Positions 1 to 5,367 of a stretch of 7,526 bases of DNA are shown here, in pieces; positions within the stretch are counted from its first letter, which is position 1; the number at the start of each line of letters is the position of its first letter. Made by a program: the position numbers and the translations under genes. This stretch comes from Trueperaceae bacterium (GTDB taxonomy: Bacteria; Deinococcota; Deinococci; Deinococcales; Trueperaceae), in assembly GCA_007130445.1 (NCBI GenBank), contig SLSM01000350.1, positions 1 to 7,526 of the forward strand, in the 5' to 3' direction. The notes beneath the pieces are model-generated. The model was not told the origin of the DNA. It saw nothing but the letters and a program-made list of their open reading frames with translations, and searched no databases.

Positions 1-511
1 CGCCGGTCGGGACGGGGTCCTCGCGCCCGGCGCGGCCGCCGCTGCGGCCGCCGGCGGCCACGAGCAGCGGAGCGAGGTCGCAGGGCACGTCGTCGTTCGA
101 CGCGCGCCCACGCAGCCGCTTGCGCGCCCGTACCGTCGCGCCACCGCCGGGCGTGACGGCGATGTCGAGCTCGTCCGACATGCGCCGCACCCCGGGAAGA
201 CCCAAGCCGAGCGTGCGACCACTGCTGTAGTGGTCGGTCAGCGCGAGCGCCACGTCGGCGATCCCGGGCCCGGCGTCGCTGGCGGTGATCTCGACGTCGA
301 TGGCGCTGCCGCGGCGGACCCGGCACATCACGACCGACCCGCTCCCCGCGTACTTGAGCACGTTGGAGCCGAGCTCGCTCACGATGGTCGCGATCACCGA
401 GCGCTCGAGGTCGGTCGCACCGTAGAGCAGCGCTGAGCGCTGACAGCGCAGCACCGCCGCCTGCAGGTCGAGCGCGCGGGCGATGTCGAAGCGCTCGCCG
501 GCGCCGCTCAC
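1..511 (-). CDS. rsbT: RsbT-like serine kinase / switch protein, 3' end outside window; possible RsbT-phosphatase fusion
   Basis: This is a GHKL/HATPase_c-fold protein of the RsbT/RsbW type. In stressosomes RsbT is the kinase that phosphorylates the STAS proteins RsbR and RsbS, and once released it activates a downstream effector. My translation starts at GTG 511 and stays open to base 1 (170 codons). The N-box reads SELGSN at residues 45-50, with E46 and N50. The G1 box reads DAGPGI at 79-84, with D79. The G2 box reads SSGRTLGLGLPG at 96-107. N50 and D79 sit one residue from the ATP-binding N49 and D78 of B. subtilis RsbT. The GTG overlaps the rsbS stop as GTGA, implying translational coupling. 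RsbT proteins usually end near residue 133, whereas this frame continues at least 37 residues through a Gly/Ala/Arg-rich stretch. That would fit a linker into an RsbX/SpoIIE-type PP2C phosphatase domain, but no such domain is visible here. An RsbW-like anti-sigma kinase is the alternative; gene context favours RsbT. Confidence 0.88.
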   Translation of the reverse strand, partial: MSGAGERFDIARALDLQAAVLRCQRSALLYGATDLERSVIATIVSELGSNVLKYAGSGSVVMCRVRRGSAIDVEITASDAGPGIADVALALTDHYSSGRTLGLGLPGVRRMSDELDIAVTPGGGATVRARKRLRGRASNDDVPCDLAPLLVAAGGRSGGRAGREDPVPTG

Positions 512-951
512 GCGCTCGCTCCGCTCGCGCCGGCGTCGACCGCCACCGCTGCCGTGTCGTCGTCCTGGGCGTGGACGGCGCCGAGCGCCACGAGCGCGTC
601 GTCGAGGGTGGCGTACGCGCGCACGCCGCGCGTGTCGACGCCGGCGTCGATGAGATAGGCGACGACCCCAGCCGACAGGCCGACCAGCAGCGGGCTCACG
701 CCCAGCAAGGCAGCGGTTCGTGCGACGAGCGTCAGCTGCCGGAAGTCCTCGGCGTCGATCAGGTCGAGACCGGACGCTTCGAGCACCAGCGCACGGGAGC
801 GGCTGCGGTGCAACGTCTCCAGCACGTCGCCTCGCAGCGCGCGCAGCGTGGCCTCGTCGAGCTCGCGCGGCAGCGTCACGACCAGCGCCGGTCCGACACG
901 CGTGGCGACGGGGCCGCTACCGGCGCCGTCGTCAGCCCACCCGGTGCGCAC
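508..951 (-). CDS. rsbS: RsbS-like STAS-domain stressosome scaffold protein lacking the conserved phospho-serine
   Basis: This 147-residue single STAS-domain protein would co-assemble with RsbR and sequester RsbT in the stressosome core. The segment from LDLID (residues 62-66) through about residue 125 aligns without gaps to my recollection of B. subtilis RsbS, including the LLG and VGL turn regions and the LIDAGV helix. At the position of B. subtilis Ser59, the site RsbT phosphorylates to release itself, this protein has Ala67 (codon GCC, bases 751-753 on the complement). The neighbouring S60 and T73 are not in the equivalent position. The ends are longer than usual: about 18 extra N-terminal residues and an acidic then Ala/Gly-rich tail after about residue 125. 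The GTG start at 951 lies 6 bases after the rsbR stop, with GAGG at 956-959 on the complement as a closely spaced ribosome site. The 3' end overlaps rsbT. Identification as RsbS rests on domain plus context; its ability to switch is uncertain because of Ala67. Confidence 0.88.
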   Translation of the reverse strand: MRTGWADDGAGSGPVATRVGPALVVTLPRELDEATLRALRGDVLETLHRSRSRALVLEASGLDLIDAEDFRQLTLVARTAALLGVSPLLVGLSAGVVAYLIDAGVDTRGVRAYATLDDALVALGAVHAQDDDTAAVAVDAGASGASA

Positions 952-957
952 GCCGCC

Positions 958-1896
958 TCACCCGCGCGCGGCGCCGGGGCGACGCAGACGATCCCCGTCG
1001 CCGACGAGATCGAGGGCGATCTCGAAGGCGTCGCGCAGGGTGGCGGTGGTGCGGATCTCGCCGATCTCGACGCCGAGCTCGACCATCGTGAAGGCGATCT
1101 CGGGCGAGATGCCCGATACGATCGCCTCGCAGCCCATCAGCCGCGTCGCCTGTGTGATCTTCACGAGCTGGTTGGCCACCGCCGTGTCGACGGTGCGAAC
1201 GCCGCTGATGTCGAGCATGAACACCTTCGTGCGGGACTGCGCGATCATCGCGAGGGTCTTCGTCATGATCTCCTGCGTGCGACTCGAGTCGAGCACGCCG
1301 ATGAGCGGCAGCAGCAAGATGCCCTCCCAGATCGGCGTGACGGGGGTCGCCTGCTCCAGCAGCGCCTCGCTGCGCGCCTCCAGCAAGGCGTTCTCCTCGG
1401 CCGCCAGCTCGGCCGCCTCGCGTTGGGTGGCGTGGATCTGGTCGAGCACCAAGAAGGTGTCGAGGAAGAGCAGCTTCTGGATGGCCGTGCGCATCGCCGC
1501 AAGGTGCTCGGGGCCGGCCTCGACGCGGTTCAAGCGCTCGATCAGCAGCTGGTCCGACATGAACATCCCCGCCATGTAGATCACGTTGGGGAGATCGATG
1601 CGCCCATGCACGGCTCCGACGTGGCGCCGGGCCGCCAGGTAGGCGTCGTCGACGTCGGCGACGAAGAAGCTCGTCCAGTGCCTCACTTGCTGCTCCTGTA
1701 CGTGCGCGAGCAGTTCGTCGGCGTGGCCGAAGAAGAGCTCGAACTCCTCGTGCGTACGCAGCCAGGCGTACCAGTCGTGCACGAAGGCGTCGATCTGGGG
1801 GACCAGGTGCGTACCGGCCTCGCGGACGAGGTCGAGGTCACGCTCGCGGATGTCGAACTTCGCGAGCGCCGTGGTGCGATCGATGGGGGTTGGCAT
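958..1896 (-). CDS. rsbR: RsbR-family stressosome sensor with N-terminal globin (globin-coupled STAS protein)
   Basis: This is a 312-residue sensor subunit of a stressosome. Residues about 14-155 form a globin-coupled-sensor/protoglobin-like domain. Its WY at 42-43 matches the distal Tyr of haem globin sensors, and its AVHGRIDLP stretch (H97) matches the proximal-His motif. Residues about 155-185 are a charged Ala/Glu-rich helix, probably the coiled linker. Residues about 186-300 are a STAS domain opening with PIWEGILLLPLIG. Two sites correspond to the RsbT targets T171 and T205 of B. subtilis RsbRA: S204 (in VLDSS) and T238 (in VDTAVAN). They are 34 residues apart, as in RsbRA. The ATG at 1896 is chosen because GAGGTG lies 5 bases upstream and because sequence upstream of it in this frame is antisense to the divergent genes and has no recognisable domain. 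B. subtilis RsbR globin domains do not bind haem, whereas Vibrio vulnificus RsbR is reported to do so. Haem binding here is inferred from the two residues only. Confidence 0.92.
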   Translation of the reverse strand: MPTPIDRTTALAKFDIRERDLDLVREAGTHLVPQIDAFVHDWYAWLRTHEEFELFFGHADELLAHVQEQQVRHWTSFFVADVDDAYLAARRHVGAVHGRIDLPNVIYMAGMFMSDQLLIERLNRVEAGPEHLAAMRTAIQKLLFLDTFLVLDQIHATQREAAELAAEENALLEARSEALLEQATPVTPIWEGILLLPLIGVLDSSRTQEIMTKTLAMIAQSRTKVFMLDISGVRTVDTAVANQLVKITQATRLMGCEAIVSGISPEIAFTMVELGVEIGEIRTTATLRDAFEIALDLVGDGDRLRRPGAARG

Positions 1897-1901
1897 GGCG
1901 G

Positions 1902-1907
1902 CACCTC
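1902..1907 (-). promoter_or_regulatory. Ribosome-binding site of rsbR
   Basis: The complement reads GAGGTG followed by five bases and the ATG at 1896. This is the best Shine-Dalgarno match in the stressosome unit. It fixes the rsbR start, although the reading frame stays open far upstream, antisense to the kinase gene. Confidence 0.75.
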
Positions 1908-2033
1908 GGATGCTTGGCCGGGGGCCGTGGCAGCGTACACGACGACCGCATCGACCCCGGCGCCGATGCGATGTTCGACCCGTATGGTACGTCGCCGAAC
2001 ACCGTACGAGTGTGCCCCGCACCCCTGGAGCAA

Positions 2034-2056
2034 GGGACGCACGTCCCGAGACGGGA
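2034..2056. promoter_or_regulatory. Candidate operator: two interlocking inverted repeats
   Basis: GGGACG (2034-2039) and CGTCCC (2042-2047) are perfect inverted arms separated by two bases. The second arm is reused: TCCCG (2044-2048) and CGGGA (2052-2056) are inverted arms separated by three bases. The block ends where a -35 element would lie for the TATACT box at 2074-2079. This arrangement would suit a repressor site, or two mutually exclusive hairpins if transcribed. No regulator is identifiable, and short GC-rich inverted repeats also occur by chance in DNA of this composition. Confidence 0.35.
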
Positions 2057-2073
2057 GCGCCGTGGCGACCGCC

Positions 2074-2079
2074 TATACT
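2074..2079 (+). promoter_or_regulatory. Candidate -10 element for the coiled-coil / ABC1-kinase unit
   Basis: TATACT matches five of the six bases of the housekeeping -10 consensus and is AT-rich in a GC-rich setting. It lies 32 bases before the chosen ATG at 2112, predicting a transcript start near 2086. No good TTGACA-like -35 is present at 16-18 bases spacing (bases 2050-2057 read GACGGGAG), so an activator or a weak promoter would have to be assumed. I found no comparably convincing promoter on the other strand for rsbR. Confidence 0.45.
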
Positions 2080-2111
2080 GGATGCATCACGACGCTGCGC
2101 TGGTGTACACC

Positions 2112-2468
2112 ATGAGAGACGTCCTGCGCTTCCTCGCCGCCTGGGCCCTGGTCCACGAGAGCGCCGACGAGGGCTGGCGCGCCGCCGTGGCGCGCGGTGA
2201 GGGCCTCGCTCCGGGCGACCTCGAGCGCGGACCGGACGCCTTCGTCGACGGCCTCGCCGCGCTGGTCGACGCCGAGAAGGAGCGCCTGAAGCGCGAGTTG
2301 GCTGGTGACGGTGCAGGCTCGGCAGCCAGCGCAGGCGGCCCTGATCGCCGCGACGCCGACCTGACGACCGCGCTCGAGGCGCTGCGCTTCGACCTGGCGG
2401 AGCTGCGCGGTCGCATCGAGAGCCTGCAGGCCAGCGTCGACGCCTTGCACGGCGAGCGCGACGCCTGA
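2112..2468 (+). CDS. Small hypothetical protein with C-terminal coiled coil, upstream of ABC1 kinase
   Basis: I do not recognise the family of this 118-residue protein. The N-terminal third begins MRDVLRFLAAWALVHESADE, an amphipathic helix rather than a convincing membrane span. A charged middle section (about 50-66) precedes a Gly/Ala/Ser-rich hinge (about 67-77). The last 35 or so residues, in the region ALEALRFDLAELRGRIESL, have heptad-spaced Leu/Ile/Val and look like a coiled coil. In-frame alternatives are ATG 2082 and GTG 2103. ATG 2112 is preferred because 2082 would precede the transcript start predicted from the -10 box. None of the three has a good ribosome site. The stop is two bases before the kinase ATG, so the two proteins are probably co-translated and may interact. 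The helical, coiled-coil build is loosely phasin-like, but that is only a guess. Confidence 0.7.
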   Translation: MRDVLRFLAAWALVHESADEGWRAAVARGEGLAPGDLERGPDAFVDGLAALVDAEKERLKRELAGDGAGSAASAGGPDRRDADLTTALEALRFDLAELRGRIESLQASVDALHGERDA

Positions 2469-2470
2469 GC

Positions 2471-3826
2471 ATGTCGGCCCGCGGCCGCACGATCGCCGCC
2501 GTGGCGCTGCGACACGGAGCGACTGCAGCCTGGCGCTCCGGGCTGGGGCTGCGCCCGCGCGCGGAGCGTCGTCGCGCCGTCGCGAGAGCGCTGCGCCTCG
2601 CGTGCGAGGCGTTGGGCCCCAGCTTCATCAAGCTCGGCCAGCTCGCGTCGGTCCGCCCCGACCTGGTATCGCCCGAGACGGTCTTCGAGCTCGAGCGCCT
2701 CCAGGACCGCGTGCCCGCCGTACCCGTGGACGCGATCCGCGAGGTGATCCGGCGTGAGCTCGGCGCGGCTCCCGAGCGCGTGTTCGCCTCGTTCGACCCC
2801 GAACCGATCGCGACAGCGTCGATCGCGCAGGTGCACGGGGCGACGTTGGCCGCTCCGTACCGCGGCGTGAACGGCCGGCTCCTCGCTGCCGGCGCGCGCG
2901 TGGCCGTGAAGGTGGTGCGACCCGGCGTCGCTCGCCTGATCGCCGAAGACCTGACCCTGGCGCGCCGTTGGGCCGAGCGCGCGGAGCGGATCGGGTGGCT
3001 GGCCCGCTGGCGCCCGAACGCGCTCCTGCGCGAGTTCGAGTCCAGCCTGGCTCGCGAACTCGACCTGCGCGTGGAGGGCCGCGTGGGGGATCGTTTCGCG
3101 TTCGATTTCGCCGACGATGCGCTGGTGATGGTCCCCGCCGTCGTGTGGACGCACACCACGCGGAGCGTGCTCACCAGCGAGTTCGTCGACGGCTGGCTCC
3201 TGTCGGAACTCGGCGACGCGGAGCGCGCGGGCATCGACGCGCGCGCCCTCGCCACGCACGGCGCGGAGGTGTTCATGCGCCAGGTGCTGGTGCATGGCCG
3301 CTACCACGCCGACCTGCACCCGGCGAACCTGATCGTCACGCGCGACGGGCGCATCGGCTACGTCGACTTCGGCATCGCGGGGCGCACGACGCCGCCGCAA
3401 CGCCGGGCGATCGCCCAGGTGCTCGTCGCCACCGCGTACGGCGACGCCGACCGCGCTCTGCGCGCCTCGCGTGCGCTGGGGCTCGAGGTGCCGGAGGCGG
3501 TCGAGCCCGCGCTGCGCAGCGGCGTCGCGCGGCTGATGCGGGCCCACCTGGCACGCTCACCAGCCGACGTGCGCGGCTTCGTGACCGGCTTCCTCGGGTT
3601 GTTGGCCGAGCATCGGATCGCGATCCCGGAGGGCTACGGCATGCTGGTGAAGGCGCTCGTGACCGTCGAGGGCGTCGCCCGCGCGATCGATCCCGACATC
3701 GACCTGCTCGAGGCTGCCAAGCCGTTCACGACGCGCCTGGTCGCCGATCAGCTGCTGCGGCCTGAGCGGCTGCGCGAGCGGCTGCCGGCGGCGCTGCGCG
3801 CGGCGCTGGCAGAACTCGTGGCGTGA
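2471..3826 (+). CDS. aarF: ABC1/UbiB/AarF-family atypical kinase, short form without C-terminal membrane segments
   Basis: This 451-residue protein belongs to the UbiB/ADCK protein-kinase-like family, whose members are ATPases supporting quinone and other isoprenoid-lipid metabolism at membranes. All signatures are visible in order: the KxGQ motif (KLGQ, 54-57, within GPSFIKLGQ); the Ala-rich loop replacing the Gly-rich loop (ATASIAQVH, 114-122); the VAVK lysine (K147); the ELD motif with E196 and D198; the catalytic loop HADLHPAN (279-286, D281 and N286); and the DFG motif (299-301). About 14 extra residues (roughly 127-140) sit between the Ala-rich loop and the VAVK strand. E. coli UbiB is about 546 residues and ends in two membrane helices. 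This protein ends about 25 residues after LLRPERL with an amphipathic Ala/Arg/Leu-rich helix and no membrane span. Its start follows the previous stop by two bases (TGAGCATG), so it is probably coupled to the coiled-coil gene. Its exact substrate pathway cannot be read from sequence. Confidence 0.93.
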   Translation: MSARGRTIAAVALRHGATAAWRSGLGLRPRAERRRAVARALRLACEALGPSFIKLGQLASVRPDLVSPETVFELERLQDRVPAVPVDAIREVIRRELGAAPERVFASFDPEPIATASIAQVHGATLAAPYRGVNGRLLAAGARVAVKVVRPGVARLIAEDLTLARRWAERAERIGWLARWRPNALLREFESSLARELDLRVEGRVGDRFAFDFADDALVMVPAVVWTHTTRSVLTSEFVDGWLLSELGDAERAGIDARALATHGAEVFMRQVLVHGRYHADLHPANLIVTRDGRIGYVDFGIAGRTTPPQRRAIAQVLVATAYGDADRALRASRALGLEVPEAVEPALRSGVARLMRAHLARSPADVRGFVTGFLGLLAEHRIAIPEGYGMLVKALVTVEGVARAIDPDIDLLEAAKPFTTRLVADQLLRPERLRERLPAALRAALAELVA

Positions 3827-3853
3827 CAGGCAGCGATCGTCAGTGTGTCACGC
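3821..3853. terminator. Inverted repeat between convergent genes; possible bidirectional terminator
   Basis: GCGTGACA (3821-3828) and TGTCACGC (3846-3853) are perfect 8-bp inverted arms around a 17-base loop. The arms span the stop codon of the kinase gene on the plus strand and the last codons of the P-loop gene on the complement. Placement at a tail-to-tail junction with only 13 bases between stop codons suits a shared terminator. There is no T-tract on either side, so intrinsic termination would be weak. It may instead protect 3' ends. Confidence 0.4.
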
Positions 3854-4385
3854 GGATCAACGCCGCTCCCTCGTCGTCGCTCGGCGGCTCGAACCACGTC
3901 TCGAACAGGTCGAGCATGTCGCTCGTCACGAGGTAGCTGCCGCTTGGCCGCTCGGCGTTGCGCGCCGCCAAGCGGCGCTCGAGCACCGAGCGGGGCGCCT
4001 CGAGGTAGACGAGCCACGGCGTCGCCCCCGCCGCCCGCGCGCGTTCGGCGCCCGCCTCGCGTGCCGCGCGCGACCAGAAGCCCCAGTCGAGCACCACGTG
4101 CACGCCCAGGACGAGGGCCCGCTCGGCCGTGTCCCAGGCGATGGCCGTGAGTTGCGCCAGGCGCTGGTCGTGGGCCTCGCGCGGCAGGTGCTCGCCGAAG
4201 AGCGCGATCATCCACTCGTCGACCGTGAAGCGCAGCGCGGGGAGGTCGCGCTCGAGCGTGTGCGCGAGGTGTGTCTTGCCGCTCCCCGTGAGGCCGCAGA
4301 GCAGGACCACCGAGGGCCCTGCCGTGGCCCGGACGCGCTCGACCACATCGTGCGCGCCCGGTGCCAGCGCGTCGTCGTCAGTCAT
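3840..4385 (-). CDS. Small P-loop ATPase/kinase of the AAA_33 (zeta-toxin / chloramphenicol-phosphotransferase-like) type
   Basis: This 181-residue protein has one P-loop NTP-binding domain. Walker A is GLTGSGKT at 31-38, after the hydrophobic strand SVVLLC. FTVDEW (53-58, D56) and VVLDWGFW (97-104, D100) fit the second-strand and Walker-B/substrate positions of small kinases. PRSVLERRLAARN (131-143) resembles the Arg-rich lid. There is no signal peptide or membrane span, so it should be cytosolic. The size and layout suit a kinase phosphorylating a small molecule, but the phosphate acceptor cannot be deduced. The ATG at 4385 overlaps the GH10 stop by eight bases, making it the last gene of the glycoside-hydrolase operon. 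A sugar-kinase role is therefore tempting but unproven. A zeta-type toxin is less likely, since no antitoxin gene adjoins it. Confidence 0.82.
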   Translation of the reverse strand: MTDDDALAPGAHDVVERVRATAGPSVVLLCGLTGSGKTHLAHTLERDLPALRFTVDEWMIALFGEHLPREAHDQRLAQLTAIAWDTAERALVLGVHVVLDWGFWSRAAREAGAERARAAGATPWLVYLEAPRSVLERRLAARNAERPSGSYLVTSDMLDLFETWFEPPSDDEGAALIRVTH

Positions 4386-5367
4386 CGAGCGTGCTTCGCA
4401 CGTACTCGCGCAGCCACGTCAGCGCCGGGCGCTCCTCGTCGAACCAGTCGAGCAGGTAGGCGTTGGGCTTCCAGATCCGGCCGGCCCGGTATCCCCAGAG
4501 CGTGACGCCGGCGACGGCCTCGTGTTCCCACAGCACCGGGAACATGCGCTGGTACATGGCAAGTTGCGCCGCGTCGTCGGCCGACTCCATCTCGAGCTCC
4601 GAGACGTAGATCGGCAGGCCGAGCTCGGCGAGAGCATCGAGGTTCGTGCGGATCACCGCGGGGTCGGCGTGCTCGAGCCCGTGGGCCTGGACGCCGATGC
4701 CGTCGATCAGGCCGCGCTCTTGCAGGATGGCGACGAGCTCGGCGTACCGCACGCGGTTCATGGCGCAGCAGAGGATGTTGTACTCGTTGATGAGCAGCGT
4801 CGCCTCGGGCAGCGCCTCGCGGGCGCGTTCGAACGACCACACCACCCAATCCCAGCCCGTCTCGCCGGCTCCGCCGAGCGCCTCGGCGTAGGAGGGCGGG
4901 GCGTGCAGCGGTTCGTTCACGACGTCCACCAGCGCGACGTCGGGATAGCGCTCGGCGAACGCGGCGATCCACGCCTCGACGGCGGCGCGCTGCTCGTCCG
5001 GCGGCAGGTCCGCCACCCAGCGCGGTTCCTGCTGCCCCCACACGAAGGTGTGCTGTTTGACCGGGATGCCGTGGCTGCGCGCGACGGCCACGATCACATC
5101 CATCCCGCCCCACACGTAGAGACCGCGCTGCGCCTCGACCGAGAGCCACTTTCCGGCATTCTCGGGCGTGACCTGGTTCCAGCGCTCGGCGAAGTCCGGG
5201 TCGAACGCCGGGGTGAGGACGTTGCCCAGGAACCGGTCATGCCCAGCGGCGATCGGACCGTCGGCGTGCTCCGCGGCACGCTGCGCCAGCGCCACGGTCG
5301 AGCACGCCGCGCTGACCAGGAGCGCAAGCGTCAGCCGCGCGGCGACGCGCGTGGCGGCCCGCGTCAC
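4378..5367 (-). CDS. Exported GH10-family endo-beta-1,4-xylanase-type glycoside hydrolase
   Basis: GH10 enzymes cut internal beta-1,4 bonds of xylan with retention of configuration. Family landmarks, numbered from GTG 5367 (329 residues), are QVTPENAGKW (65-74), KQHTFVWGQQEPRWV (104-118), DVVNEP (148-153) with acid/base E152, LLINEYNI (191-198), GIGVQAHG (223-230), SELE (256-259) with candidate nucleophile E257, and TLWGYRAG (289-296). SELE replaces the more usual TELD, and the Trp before the DVVNE strand is missing, so this is a divergent member. A signal peptide is visible: Arg-containing n-region, hydrophobic LTLALLVSAA (12-21), and ALA before Q29 as a signal peptidase I site. C22 is not in a canonical lipobox. 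The GTG start is chosen over more upstream ones because it overlaps the GH1 stop as GTGA and directly precedes the signal peptide. The mature part is about 300 residues, a bare catalytic domain without binding modules. Activity on beta-glucan instead of xylan is possible. Confidence 0.9.
   Translation of the reverse strand: MTRAATRVAARLTLALLVSAACSTVALAQRAAEHADGPIAAGHDRFLGNVLTPAFDPDFAERWNQVTPENAGKWLSVEAQRGLYVWGGMDVIVAVARSHGIPVKQHTFVWGQQEPRWVADLPPDEQRAAVEAWIAAFAERYPDVALVDVVNEPLHAPPSYAEALGGAGETGWDWVVWSFERAREALPEATLLINEYNILCCAMNRVRYAELVAILQERGLIDGIGVQAHGLEHADPAVIRTNLDALAELGLPIYVSELEMESADDAAQLAMYQRMFPVLWEHEAVAGVTLWGYRAGRIWKPNAYLLDWFDEERPALTWLREYVRSTLDD

Noticed and set aside
1984..2008. GTACG...CGTAC repeats and a CGTACG palindrome in the intergenic region
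   Set aside because: The arms are only five to six bases, and CGTAC occurs repeatedly in the surrounding genes, so chance is a sufficient explanation.
571..2115. A 514-codon plus-strand frame over the stressosome genes
   Set aside because: It is antisense to rsbS and rsbR, whose domains are clear. Its translation is a low-complexity His/Arg/Asp/Val-rich string without a recognisable domain.
958..3276. A 772-codon open frame on the complement, much longer than rsbR
   Set aside because: Only the part from ATG 1896 has globin and STAS homology and a ribosome site. The upstream 460 codons are Arg/Ser/Ala-rich, antisense to the ABC1 kinase and coiled-coil genes, and open only because high GC makes stop codons rare.
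2087..3547. A 486-codon complement frame inside the ABC1 kinase gene
   Set aside because: The opposite strand encodes all ABC1 motifs. This frame shows only compositionally biased sequence.
3840..4385. The P-loop gene as a zeta-type toxin of a toxin-antitoxin pair
   Set aside because: There is no adjacent small antitoxin gene. It is the coupled last gene of a metabolic operon, and the Walker A motif alone does not separate toxins from metabolic kinases.
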